Shown in pieces: positions 53,810-64,000 of a stretch of DNA of 64,000 nucleotides (the first letter of the stretch is position 1; each line of letters starts with the position of its first letter). Under the pieces are notes generated by a model. That model was not told the origin of the DNA. It ran no database searches and was given only the letters and a program-made list of their open reading frames with translations. The translations under genes and the position numbers were made by a program. The stretch lies in assembly GCA_034401135.1 (NCBI GenBank), contig JAWZSP010000008.1, forward strand, positions 124,001 to 188,000, in the 5' to 3' direction. The stretch is from Volutella citrinella. Taxonomy: Eukaryota; Ascomycota; Sordariomycetes; Hypocreales; Nectriaceae.

Positions 53810-56800
53810 CTAGGAATTCAAATCGACATCCCAGGAAAGAAATGGGAGAGCACAATACGTCTGCCCGGGTACAAGACGCCCAGAGCAGTCTGGGATGGAT
53901 GATCCAAGTGAAGGATTCACTTCAAGGAAGATATCGATGGTCGTTCCACTGTTGAATGCAATAGCCCGGCATGTATCCCCCTTAGCTGCAAGATGCCAAA
54001 CGCCACAGTTCTTGGTGGTGCCATTCGCAATCTTTGCGCCATCAGGAACTGGCGTAATGCTATTGGAGTAGCCACGCGAAGGGCTGGGGATTGTTGAGTC
54101 GCTGGGCTCCTGCATACTGCTGTTGTAGAAGCCGTTTGGCGGCGCGAGACACAAAACATGACCAAAAGCTGCATCGCTTGCGCTGTGCAGATTTGCGCAG
54201 TCAATATCAACCCACCGGTTGAACTTCCTGATGAAGCCCATGGAGAACCTGCCAGTCGTGCGCGTGTTGTTGGTCTCAATCGATGTGCAGCTGTCGTCTG
54301 GCTGGAGCACCCAAATGGATTCACACGACGGCGGCAAACAGAGCTTGGTGCTGGCATCGATGTTGTCACAGTCCAAGATAGTATCCGGGTTCGCCTGATA
54401 TAGGGCGGCCGAGGCCAGCTTGTGCTTTATCGCAATTGAGTCGCACGTCTCTCCTGTTCCAGTTGTGTATGTCTGGCCAGGGCAGAACTGGGTTCGTTCG
54501 GGAAGGTCAATAGGGGAGTCGGGTATTTCTGTGTCCCCTTTAACTCGACACCGGGACAAGGTATAATCGAGTTGAGACTTGAGAAAGTCATCATAGAGAG
54601 AGTATCTTGAACCTTGCATCTCGGTGTAACGCGTGATCCAGCAGTAGCTGCATATCTCCTCGTCCGCCATTTCGTTGATATCAGATACGGTCTTGAAATT
54701 TTGGATGATTTCTATGCAAACTCGGTTAGATGCCACAGGTCCATCTGTCTCGAATTCCGCCGCAGCTGAATTCAAGGGTCGACTCACCTCCACAGTATTT
54801 TCCTGTTTTAGTGTCTTTGAGACACGTCTGGTTGTATCCAGCCCAGCTGCGACCACCAAGGAGTGTAGGAAGAGCATCACCAAGCCTGTAGCCGTCGCAA
54901 GCTGTTGCAACACTTTCATACCAGAGCTGCAAGCTCTTCCCACAGCTCTCTGCACATACTAGATCGGTTTCGGCCTGCGATCCAAGCCAGGTGTGAATTG
55001 AGGGAGACTGGAACATCTCCGTCCTGTTATCGCACCGAATAACCTCGGTCAAGGCCGATCTGCAAATGCCTGGAAGCTCTACCGAGCCAAGGCTGTCGAG
55101 GTTCTCCATAGTCCAAACCTGGTAGCCCCTGAATTCTCTCTCTCCTACTGTGTCCTTTGACCCCTGTAGCCATGCAAGTATCGAGGAGAGGAAACCATTC
55201 ACATTCTCCCACGCGTACGTGGGGGGACCACCCAACGGCGAGATCATTTCTTCAATAGCCTTCGTGCATAGGTTATAGATCCAGATGTCTTCAGTTTGCT
55301 CAACCTCAAATCCGCGCTGTTGGCAGTCATCATACTCAACACAGGTTTGACCGTAGTTGTGGAACCAGCTGTAAAGTCCAGCCCCTAGAATGTAGATTGA
55401 CGCTGAATTGATGATCCGGACGGCCCAGGAATAAGCACATCCAAAGTCGTCGGTAATAATACAATTCGTAAACCTGGGGTCATTTGAAAACAGCCCCAGT
55501 GTCCTTTCAAAGGGGCTTGGGGCTTTTGGAACGGGTTGAAAGTACTAGTAATAGAGACTGTCAGATCATGAGGTTCACGCAGGAGGCAGGGACACTGACA
55601 GGAGACTCCGTCTGGATCATACCCATCACAATGTCCTTGGCGTTGGAGAACTGGTATTGGTAGAGGATGCTGTGCTCAACCGATGTGCCCCAGAGCCAGG
55701 CTGTGTCGCTTTCTACAAGAAGACCTCTTGCGGTGTAAATATCAATCTGATCCAGATTTCGCTTGTCCATGTCATGGTCTGCCGTCCAGAGCCAAACGTT
55801 TTCGAGATAAGCGGTTGAGTTAGAAGTCAAGTGCATCATTAATGACGCGGCTTTGCAGTGGTTCTGAATGTGATCAGTTTCCTTGGGGCAATTCTCCGCC
55901 GACAAGTCTGTGCCATCTGCTCCCCCAACTCGGACGTGGCTGTCTGAGCAAATGTTAGTTGTGCCACTGCAAATGATGCATCCGGGGTTGCGTACCCCAT
56001 AGCCCGACAGAACCCTTGCTGGATTGGCGGGCATTCCATTCCACGATTACAGCTCCAGCTGTCGGGCCTTTGACTGTAAACATCATTTCCTGAATCTCAA
56101 TAACACCAGCTTCGCCCCTCTTGCCCACTTGCACAACGGGCTGGGGATGTAGTTCGTCCTCGAACTGTGTTTTCAGGCCGCCAATGTCAGTACTTGAGTC
56201 GTTCACATGTGGAAGCCATTCGGTGAATGGATGGACTCCGCTTTGTGGCCATTGAGAGTGGAGTTTAAATAAAACAGCTCACCTTGCTTCCTGTTCCCAT
56301 AATCTGAGGCCAAACCTGGCCTATGATCCGGGAGCCAATCGGAACTCGAATAGTGTCCTTGACGATATATATCCCAAATGGGAAGAAAACAACTGAAGAC
56401 GTGTTTGCCGCCCCTTCAAGAATGGAGTTGAGTACCTTGCTGTCGTCGGTAACACCGTCCCCTTTGGCGCCCAGCTCTTTGACATTCATGACCTTGGCAG
56501 CGGGTACATTGTGATATTTTGGCCGCCGGCGCGTAAAAAGATTGGGTGCTTGGTTGGGGTAAGCATCGCCCACTAAACCTGGCTTGCGTTTCATGGCTGG
56601 AATGTCAGCTCCGTTGACGAAGTAAGTTTTCCCTTTGTTGTCGGTCTGGTCGCTGACCAGGCCAAAACCCCAGCTCTCGACAATGACTTGGTTGCCGCCA
56701 GCAAGTAGTGGCTGGGGTCGCGATTCGTCAACAATTGCCACCTTGGTGTTGAAGAAGCCAACATTTTGAATCAGGAGCGAGGTTGAGTTTTCGTTGATCA

Positions 56801-58644
56801 GTGTCGTGACAATTCCCTTGGGCGTGTTGGCAATGATGGCATCTACCAAGACCAAGGACCCTACTCCCTGCCCAGTGCTCCCAACTCCGCCGGCCTAGTT
56901 TGTAAGCATGGTCCAGATACAATGATAGGATAGAGCAGGATACGTACCCCACCCGTTATCACAAGCCCATTGCCGCAGCTTTCTATAATAAAGTCTTGCA
57001 TTGTCCAAGCCCAGTCCCAGTGCACTTGGAGAGCATTGACAGCCGAAACAAACACCAAATGGCTTGTCATAAACTGTTGATTTCCGAAATATGCACTCCG
57101 GATTCTCAGCTATATTTTCCATTTACATTTTTGCTGGAAGAAGGCATCACTTACCCAAAGCGGCCACCAACAAATGTCAAGTCGGCAAGGTAGCCTCCAG
57201 AACCGTTCTCCATGTAGATTCCCTAGATGCGCATGTCAATAAGTAGATCGGAACTGACCGCACCGAACTTGGGGATAGTCACCTGCTGATTGTTACCTGG
57301 TACGTCTGATTCATAGAGCATATAGAACTCGATGTTCTCAAGCGAGGTTGCTTGTGAAACCTGACATTTGATTAGCGATGCTCGGGTCCGTCGGATGTAC
57401 AGCACAACACACCTGCCAGTGGATTCCACACATATAGCTCCACGGAGAAGCAAGCCGAATGTCGATTTTAAAGTTCCTCACACTCCTAAGGAAGTTTGCA
57501 GTATTGAGGTACCTAAATCAGACAGTGATCAGAACGTCAGATGCCCACTGCTATGTGGATGTGTGCCCAAGCACTGCACTCCGAGGGCCGATGCTTACCA
57601 CTGTTCTTTGTCACTGACATAGACGTCACTAATGATCACTCCCTGGCCGACAAAGCTAGATGCTGCAAGCAGAGTCGGGGTATTGATAGGCTTGCAGAAA
57701 TGTTAGTGAGGGGGACAGGGTGGGTGGAGGTGCTTATGGGGACATACATCGCCAAGGAATTCCGTATTGTAGTACTGAATAATGGGACTGCTGACAAGAT
57801 AGGTCCCAGGAGGGAAGTAGACGACAGCCGGATAGATGGTACTGGTTCCGCAGTTTGGACCGCATCGCCCACCCTCTGAAACAGCTCTGTTGATGGCGGC
57901 AGTGTCATCTGTAGTCCCGTCTCCTTTGGCGCCAAAGTCCCTCACATTTCTCCAAACCTAGATTGTATTTAGCAGCTTTTACATGCAACGAACACCTTTC
58001 ATTCATACCTTGTATCCCCGTGGTGCAAGTGGACTCCATCCGTGCGGCCCCATGCTCACCATCCAGTGGGAATCAGCACGCTTTGAATTGGAGCTGTTGT
58101 GGTCACCGTAGACAGACAGGCGACCTTCAGGCGTCATTTGAGACATTGGGGCATTAGTGTCATTTCGATTGAGATCGTACTTCTCTCTCATCGAAGTTGC
58201 AACCTGGCTGTGGTTGCCAAGTGGAACCTGGGGGTTGCTCTCGGCGACGACGCGGGCTGCCTCAACAAGCTCAGCTGGCAGAGAATAACCATCTCCTTGG
58301 CGATTTTGCGTATCGTATTCATTGCGCCGGCTGATCTTGTCGACAGAGTTTAGGTAATTCAGCGGGGGTGCAACGTCCGGGGCGCTTCCCTGCGGCTGCA
58401 ACTCATTCTTGTTGAACTTTGGGTTCTCCAATCGGAATTTGTTGACTTCTGCCAGGACCTCTAGCGCCTTTTTGACCATGGAATTGGCATCAGTGGCACT
58501 TTCATTGCGGTCTGCTCGCTGCAGCCTTTTGTGAATGTCATGATGGCCTTGATGATAATGGGAAGCGTTGGAGAGCGAGCCAAAGAAGATGATTAGGAGA
58601 ATGGACGCGAGAATAAGGTGAAAAGGGAGTCCCAAGATCTTCAT
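53810..58644 (-). CDS. GH55 beta-1,3-glucanase fused to three LysM-like modules
   Basis: Twelve exons on the minus strand: 58644-58009, 57957-57748, 57690-57599, 57512-57413, 57360-57283, 57222-57155, 57095-56948, 56894-56283, 56164-55996, 55943-55600, 55544-54788 and 54711-53810. They join in frame throughout to 1371 residues. Signal peptide (ILASILLIIFFGSLSNA) and a roughly 190-residue linker come first. The first beta-helix half follows (VWRNVRDFGAKGDGTTDDTA, AVVYFPPGTYLVSSPIIQYY). The second half begins near residue 560 (MNVKELGAKGDGVTDDSK, VVFFPFGIYIVKDTI), with HVRVGGADGTDLSAENCP. A Cys-containing middle region and three LysM-like repeats lie after about residue 1155 (GETCDSIAIKHKLASAALYQ, a degenerate one, and GDTCRAIAFNSGTTIDIFLE). 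GH55 enzymes split beta-1,3-glucan; LysM binds chitin. It is divergent from the chitinase. Confidence 0.88.
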
Positions 58645-59590
58645 CGTGAAGAGCTGAGAAGATCTCGCCGAAATTGTGTGTGGAGTGAGTGTGGAAGTCC
58701 TCTTGGTGGCTTCAAAAGCTTAAGGGTGATTGCTAATGAAGAAGCATACGGTCAAATCTTGGCCCCATCTTGCATTGACAGGATGAAAAATGACTCAAAC
58801 AAACGTTCATTTCCGAACGGCTCATTATCGCACGAGATCCTGAACCACAAAAGTCCCTGCAGGCCTGAAGAAGAACGGGCCGAAGGATTTCATCAAAGTG
58901 ATTGTGCAGTCAGGCCACAACTTTGCTGTTGACCCTTCATGAAACCAAAGATATTCTAATTTACCACACCACCCTGGCCCGGGATTCCCTGCGGCCTTGC
59001 CATGTGATGCAGTATATGGCCAGGAAAAGGCACGATTCGATGTGACGCAAGATTCTTAGGCGAAGTCTAGACTCTCCCATCGTGTGAATCAGGTGGGAAA
59101 TTACTGTGGACTATGGGGTGAGCATCGACGGTGATTCCGCGCAGCTTCTGGGGGCATGGGGTAGCAGAATGATTGGATCTGAAGAATCTGTTGGTTGTCG
59201 AGTTGCAACTCAGTTACCGGATTGAGCCGAAAGGACCCATGTAAACCCCCACCAAGTCGGAAGGGAAAACTACCCGGGTGAGGATTGAACCCGATTGGTG
59301 GTCGTGTATTTGGCCAGGGGCCGAGTTATCATTCGATTTTGATGTCCGTAACGAGCTAAATGCAGATTAACTGCCGAGCGTGTATTGGATCCGAGGTTGT
59401 CCGGTACGAGTGTCATAATGGTCACCAGGCTTGCTGATTCCGAGTAAATAGAGGGTTTTTGGCCAACTTCCTTTTAATCCACACGACTTGTGGCTGTACT
59501 CTCACACTGCTTTGCTCTCCTTCATCACTCTCAAGTTAAGCCGCTATTTTTCTGGCATGCCCCCTACTGATACTACCACACATTTCAAGT
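58645..59590. promoter_or_regulatory. Shared divergent promoter of GH55-LysM and chitinase genes
   Basis: 946 bp between ATGs at 58644 (minus) and 59591 (plus). No gene or transposon is recognised inside. It is the only region that could hold control elements for both wall-degrading genes, and no other gene intervenes. Confidence 0.6.
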
Positions 59591-62500
59591 ATGACACGCC
59601 TTGCAGTCATCTTTTTTCGTCTCTTTTTACTCTTTTGCACCGTTACTCAAGCCCAGGCCGAGGCAGAGTGCAGTGCGTCAAAGGAATGCTCAAAGGGATG
59701 CTGTAGCAAGTTTGGCTTCTGCGGACTGGGTCCTGACTGTAAGAATCATTGGAGAATATCAGTTAAAATTCTCTTAGACTCTAACTTATCCCTCAGACTG
59801 CGACAACGATGTGTGCGTCAATAATTGTGGTCGGAAAGCTGAATGCGATCCCGGCGGCTTCGGTAAGGACTTTGTGGAGCTGTCTGCCTGTCCTCTGAAT
59901 GTCTGCTGCTCCAAATACGGCTTCTGCGGCACAACAGAGGAGTTCTGTGGCAGCAAAAAGGTCAAGAGACCTAGTTGTGCAGCTAACAGCCGGGAGTCTT
60001 TCGGTCGCGTGGTTGGATACTACGAAGGGTGGTCTGAGACACGGCCCTGCAACCGGTTCTATCCCGAGCAGATACCGAGAGGCGTCTATACCCACATCAA
60101 CTTTGCTTTTGCAGGCATCGATCCTCGAACATTCGAACTTGTTCCTGCCTCAAGGGCAGATCGAGATTTGTATCAGCGCATTGCTGCGCTCAAGAATCGC
60201 GACAGCAATCTCCGTGTCATGATTGCTGTGGGCGGATGGACTTTCAATGACCCAGGGCCAACATCGAGGACCTTTTCCGACATTGCGAGAAGCGAAGATG
60301 CACAAAAGAAGTTCATCAACTCCGTGCTGAGCTTTCTCCAGACCTACAACTTTGATGGCCTGGATTTGGATTGGGAATATCCGCAGGCGAAGGATCGCGA
60401 TGGTCGTGACGAAGACTACGACAACTTCCCGAAGTTTATGGCGAATGTGAGAAAGAGTCTGAGGGACTACCAAGTGAGCATCACTCTACCAGCATCTCTT
60501 TGTAAGTAGCCCAACATCCTACATGGCCTGGAAGCTCATTATTTGACCGACGCTAACATGGACAGGGTATCTAAAGCACTTCGACATCAAGAAACTCGCT
60601 CCCAATGTCGACTTTTTCAACATGTAAGCACTCTCATGTTTCATCTGTGCTGCGTCCTGGTACACTAACCTCATCATAGGATGACATACGACTTCCACGG
60701 CGTCTGGGACAAGCCCAATGAGCATGTCGGACCGTACCTCAACTCGCACACCAATTTGACCGAAATCAAGATGGGTCTCGACCTTCTTTGGCGCAACGAC
60801 ATCAACCCAGATAAGGTCACCCTCGGTCTAGCATTTTACGGCAGAGGCTTTACGGCAACCAGTCCGAATTGCCTGACACCAGGTTGCACATACGAATCGG
60901 GATCGCCAGCCCAAATCTGCAGTGGTGAGGTTGGGGTCATCTTGAATTCCGAGATTGATGAGATTGTGGCCACCGACAACTTGAAAGCTAAACTTGATAA
61001 GGATGCCGCTGTTAAGATCCTCACATTTGACAGCAACAAGTGGGTCACTTATGATGATGAGGAGACACTGCAGATGAAGGCAGACTTCGCCCGGAGCCAA
61101 TGTTTAGGAGGGGTCATGGTCTGGGCAATCTCACACGACACTGCAGACGGCAAGTATTCAAAGGCTCTTGCCAAGGCTGCGCCGCGGAACTTTTTCCCCT
61201 ACGTCAAGATGGGAGCTTCGGACAGTGGCTGGTCCTTTGATGAGACGTACAAGCCACAATGCCGGTGGACAAATTGTGACCAGGCCTGTCCAAGTAACTG
61301 GGTTCGCATGATGCGAAAGGATCCCAAAGCGCGGAAGAACGAGTACATGGTCGACAATGCCGGATGCGATGGTCGGGGTTCGCAGTGCGTGCACACTTGT
61401 GATTTGGCCCTCTGACGACAAAGGCTGACGCGCAGACTTTCGAGCATAGCAAGTTCTGTTGTCCACCAGATACCTCTTTACCAACGTGTGGCTGGTATAC
61501 GCATCGGAATGGAAACTGTGATAGGTGAGTAGTTGTCAAGTCCCTCGTGTTGAATCATCATACTAATCTTATTCGCATAGTACGTTCCAATACCACCTCC
61601 CCCCGCGCCCCTCGTGATGCAGTTCACTTTGTGTGGTTTACAACCCAGACTAACATTTAATAAATAGATGCCTGCCCGCAAGGCACTCGGGAAATCGGAA
61701 GCAACAGCCAGTACTGCCGTGAAGATGATGGCATTCGTGGCCAGGGGGGTGTTAAGAAGTACCAAGCTGCATGCTGCACTACAGACGTCGAGAGCATGAA
61801 ACTCTATGACCAATGCTCGTGGACAACTTGGCCCCTCTGTGATCAAGGCACATGCAATGATGATACAGTCGCCTTGTCCAGTAGTGGCAGTGGAGAAGCC
61901 TATTGCTACGGATGGATATGGCCTGCTGAAACGAGACACCCAGAGACCAACCGAAAGTACTGTTGCAAGCAACCAGACGAAGATAGTCGCTGGAGTAACT
62001 GCGACTGGCAGTCGGACCTCAACTCATTCATCGTCGGCCTCTCGTCCAAATTCTGCCATCCCAACTGTCCCGATGACAAGGTACGGGTAGCTTTGGAGGG
62101 CTCGGGCTGCTCTGGCTCTAGCGCAAAGGCAAGGTGCTGCAAACCCGACTTCAAGACAGTGAGCAAAGGGCTGTCGAACAAAGACGACATCTACTGGGAC
62201 CAGATGCTAGAAGGTAGGCCTCTCCATCGAGCGTGCAAACCGGATCCAGATATTGACACAGCATCCGGAATAGGTTTCCTCGACGATCCTACATGTCTAA
62301 GCTCCAGCGGGTTTGAATACAATTCAATGAAGACAAGAAGCTTGCCCGAGCGGTCCCAAGCAACGAATAGTAGGTTGATCAACCATCCATTTTCCACGAG
62401 CAACCCAACTGCTCCCAACATTGACCAAGAGTTTGAGGGTTGACGGCAATCGGTATCCAGATTCTAGCTTGCGGATCATGGCATCCAATCCCCAGCTCAA

Positions 62501-64000
62501 GTGGGAGCGGCATTCAGCTACCATTCAGCTCATTTCAGTATTGTTCTGGTCTTCGCCACGACCTGCCACTATTTCGGTGTGGAACAATCGCATCAAAGTC
62601 TCCGTGTACAACAGTTTGTCATACGAGAATCTGGTAGACTACATGCAGAATGCAGGAAGGGAATTGTTCTCTATGCTGGGCTCCACACAGGGCCCGCTGT
62701 ATATCCTCTGCAACCTACTGGATCTAGAAAATACCATTCGTGGCGGTGGCGGGTCGGAACTCGACGACTGCACCTGCATACGAGACGATTGTTGCCTGTC
62801 CGACGATGACGAATGCATCGCGGATAGTTCAGAAAACTCCGAAGCCCTCGTCAAGAGAAAGAAATCGAGGGACCCGTATATCTGGAATCCTATCGACCCA
62901 CAGACTGGACAATCAGTCTCCTTGCCATTTGCAAATATTCCAGTAAGTGGTTGATCAAGCGCAGTTTTTTAGACTATTAGCTAATGGTGTGACCATAGCA
63001 TTTAGGCCCGTCGGGGCTTAATACTAAGAAGAACAGTTATAAGCTTCGTGAAGCGTACGATTATCACCCAGATTGTAAAGTGTTTATCCCAACAATCATT
63101 AACATCCTTGTAAACGGAAAAGTTAAAACGAGCTTCCAGAGTAAGATCAAAAACTCGCAGTTACTAAGGTCTTGAGGAATATAGCTAAATGCAAATCTTT
63201 AGATGACCACCCATTCGAGAAAATAGCGGTCAAAGACTGGGCCGAACATGCGATTCATGGATACTTGCCAGATGGTAGCCAATTCCAAGTCAACAAGAAG
63301 GATTTCAGTGTTCCTTTCACCTTTTTTTCGCGGACACTACAAATTGTCGCTATACCAGGAGGTCCAACAATACAGCGCCGGTTGATGGGTGTGCTGGGGA
63401 GTTCCACCAATGTGGATGTCATGACTGTGATGAGATACTCAATGAACAGGCGGAAAGCAGAAGTGAGTTGCACATCAAGAGTCATAGGCCGGAAGAGCCG
63501 CACTGACAAATGGAATTCAGCTGTGGGCTGGCAATCCTTCGTCTATTGGTTATACAGAGATAGAAGATTGGATTTACGGCGGAGCAAAGGCCGGGCCCAA
63601 GCCCGTGACAGCAAGGAAGAATATTCGCGAGGTGCGCTTTCTGTTTCGATCTGCCATTCTTCATTTGCAAGCAAGCTGACAAATGTGTTTATTTAGTTGA
63701 TGGTGACCTACTTATGGCACAACGAGGCAAATCCTCACGACAGGCTGAGGAGGGTTGTGAACAATCTTCGAGAGCTTCTTCATGAGGCAGACGCACTGCA
63801 TCTTCAGAACGAGGGGGAGGAAGCCCATGCTTTGGATCACTTTGACAAATATTTAAAATTGTTTTTTCAACGTATGAGAAACCAGGTACGAGATTTTGCA
63901 CTAACTTACCTAGGGGATCTGGAGTTGGTATTTGCGAACAATCCTACAGAGCTATCACGCACCAAGGCTATGATAACCGAGTGCGAAACGCTTGAGTATA
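59591..64000 (+). CDS. Subgroup-C-type GH18 chitinase with CBM18 modules (3-prime end outside window)
   Basis: Inferred exons: 59591-59738, 59797-60501, 60566-60623, 60680-61388, 61436-61524, 61668-62213, 62274-62373, 62438-62942, 62999-63140, 63185-63462, 63521-63631 and 63697 onward (open at the edge). Signal peptide; two CBM18-like Cys-rich modules (CSKGCCSKFGFCG, CPLNVCCSKYGFCGTTEEFC). The GH18 barrel has VMIAVGGWTFND, the catalytic DGLDLDWEYP (intact DxxDxDxE) and MMTYDFHGVWD. A long Cys-rich C-terminal extension follows (SNSQYCREDD, YQAACCTTD, ARCCKPD), as in subgroup C chitinases related to killer-toxin subunits. Intron 62214-62273 is stop-free. Junction 61525-61667 is one base out of frame with the normal sites, so that splice is unresolved. 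Confidence 0.88.

Noticed and set aside
59265..59310. A tRNA-like T-loop sequence (GGGTTCAATCC on the minus strand).
   Set aside because: The flanking bases do not form the T-stem, and no acceptor, D or anticodon arms can be folded around it.
63141..63160. A 20-nt intron, or a frameshift, in the chitinase C-terminal region.
   Set aside because: The acceptor AATATAG at 63184 gives a normal 44-nt intron with an internal TACTAAG branch site and keeps the frame.
1..64000. CRISPR arrays, bacterial operons, rRNA genes and complete transposons.
   Set aside because: No regularly spaced repeats, no Shine-Dalgarno-led polycistrons, no rRNA-like sequence and no intact transposase were seen. The intron-rich gene structure is fungal.

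Overview
The window is genomic DNA of a filamentous ascomycete. Short introns (about 40-70 nt, GTRNGT...YAG, often with a CTAAC-like branch site) interrupt most genes, several genes encode Zn2Cys6/fungal-specific regulators, and the window carries GH55 and subgroup-C-type GH18 enzymes plus many Dal5/Tna1-type MFS carriers. The gene content suggests Sordariomycetes, most likely Hypocreales; this is inferred from families, not from a species match. All exon coordinates come from splice-site and reading-frame analysis by eye.

Left arm (0.9-25 kb): a dense oxidative block. In order it holds a secreted GMC oxidoreductase, a DUF3112 membrane protein, an FMN luciferase-like (NtaA/SnaA) monooxygenase, a Dal5-type MFS carrier, a Baeyer-Villiger-type flavin monooxygenase (BVMO), a tandem pair of small six-cysteine secreted proteins, a second MFS carrier, a second BVMO, a small ABM-like protein, a LigB/DOPA-type extradiol dioxygenase and a third MFS carrier. 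No polyketide synthase, NRPS or terpene cyclase is present. Three carriers next to ring-hydroxylating, lactone-forming and ring-cleaving enzymes suggest uptake and breakdown (or detoxification) of a cyclic or aromatic compound.

Middle (25-41 kb): an AT-rich, apparently RIP-degraded repeat relic at 25.3-26.05 kb is followed by a secreted HEXXH metallopeptidase, a 937-residue secreted Cys/Thr-rich protein, a Dur3-type urea/solute symporter, a small secreted But2-like protein with a CA/CT-rich leader, a Zn2Cys6 regulator, and a stand-alone leucine-rich-repeat gene that matches only the N-terminus of the RAM-pathway protein Sog2.

Right arm (41-64 kb): a secreted protein of four jelly-roll-like modules, a mitochondrial-type rhomboid protease, a fourth MFS carrier, a D-glycerate-3-kinase-like P-loop kinase and a tartrate/D-malate dehydrogenase (housekeeping-like genes). 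Next comes an unusual head-to-head pair of transcription-factor halves: one has the zinc cluster only, the other has the fungal-specific domain only. The last 10 kb is a cell-wall-attack module. A 12-exon gene encodes a GH55 beta-1,3-glucanase fused to three LysM-like modules (1371 residues). It is transcribed divergently from a CBM18-GH18 chitinase of subgroup C type that runs off the right edge. The shared 946-bp intergenic region is a natural point for co-regulation of glucan and chitin attack.

Three exon junctions (in the GMC gene, the third MFS gene and the chitinase) miss the expected frame by one nucleotide. They are flagged as possible sequence errors, unusual splice sites or recent inactivation.
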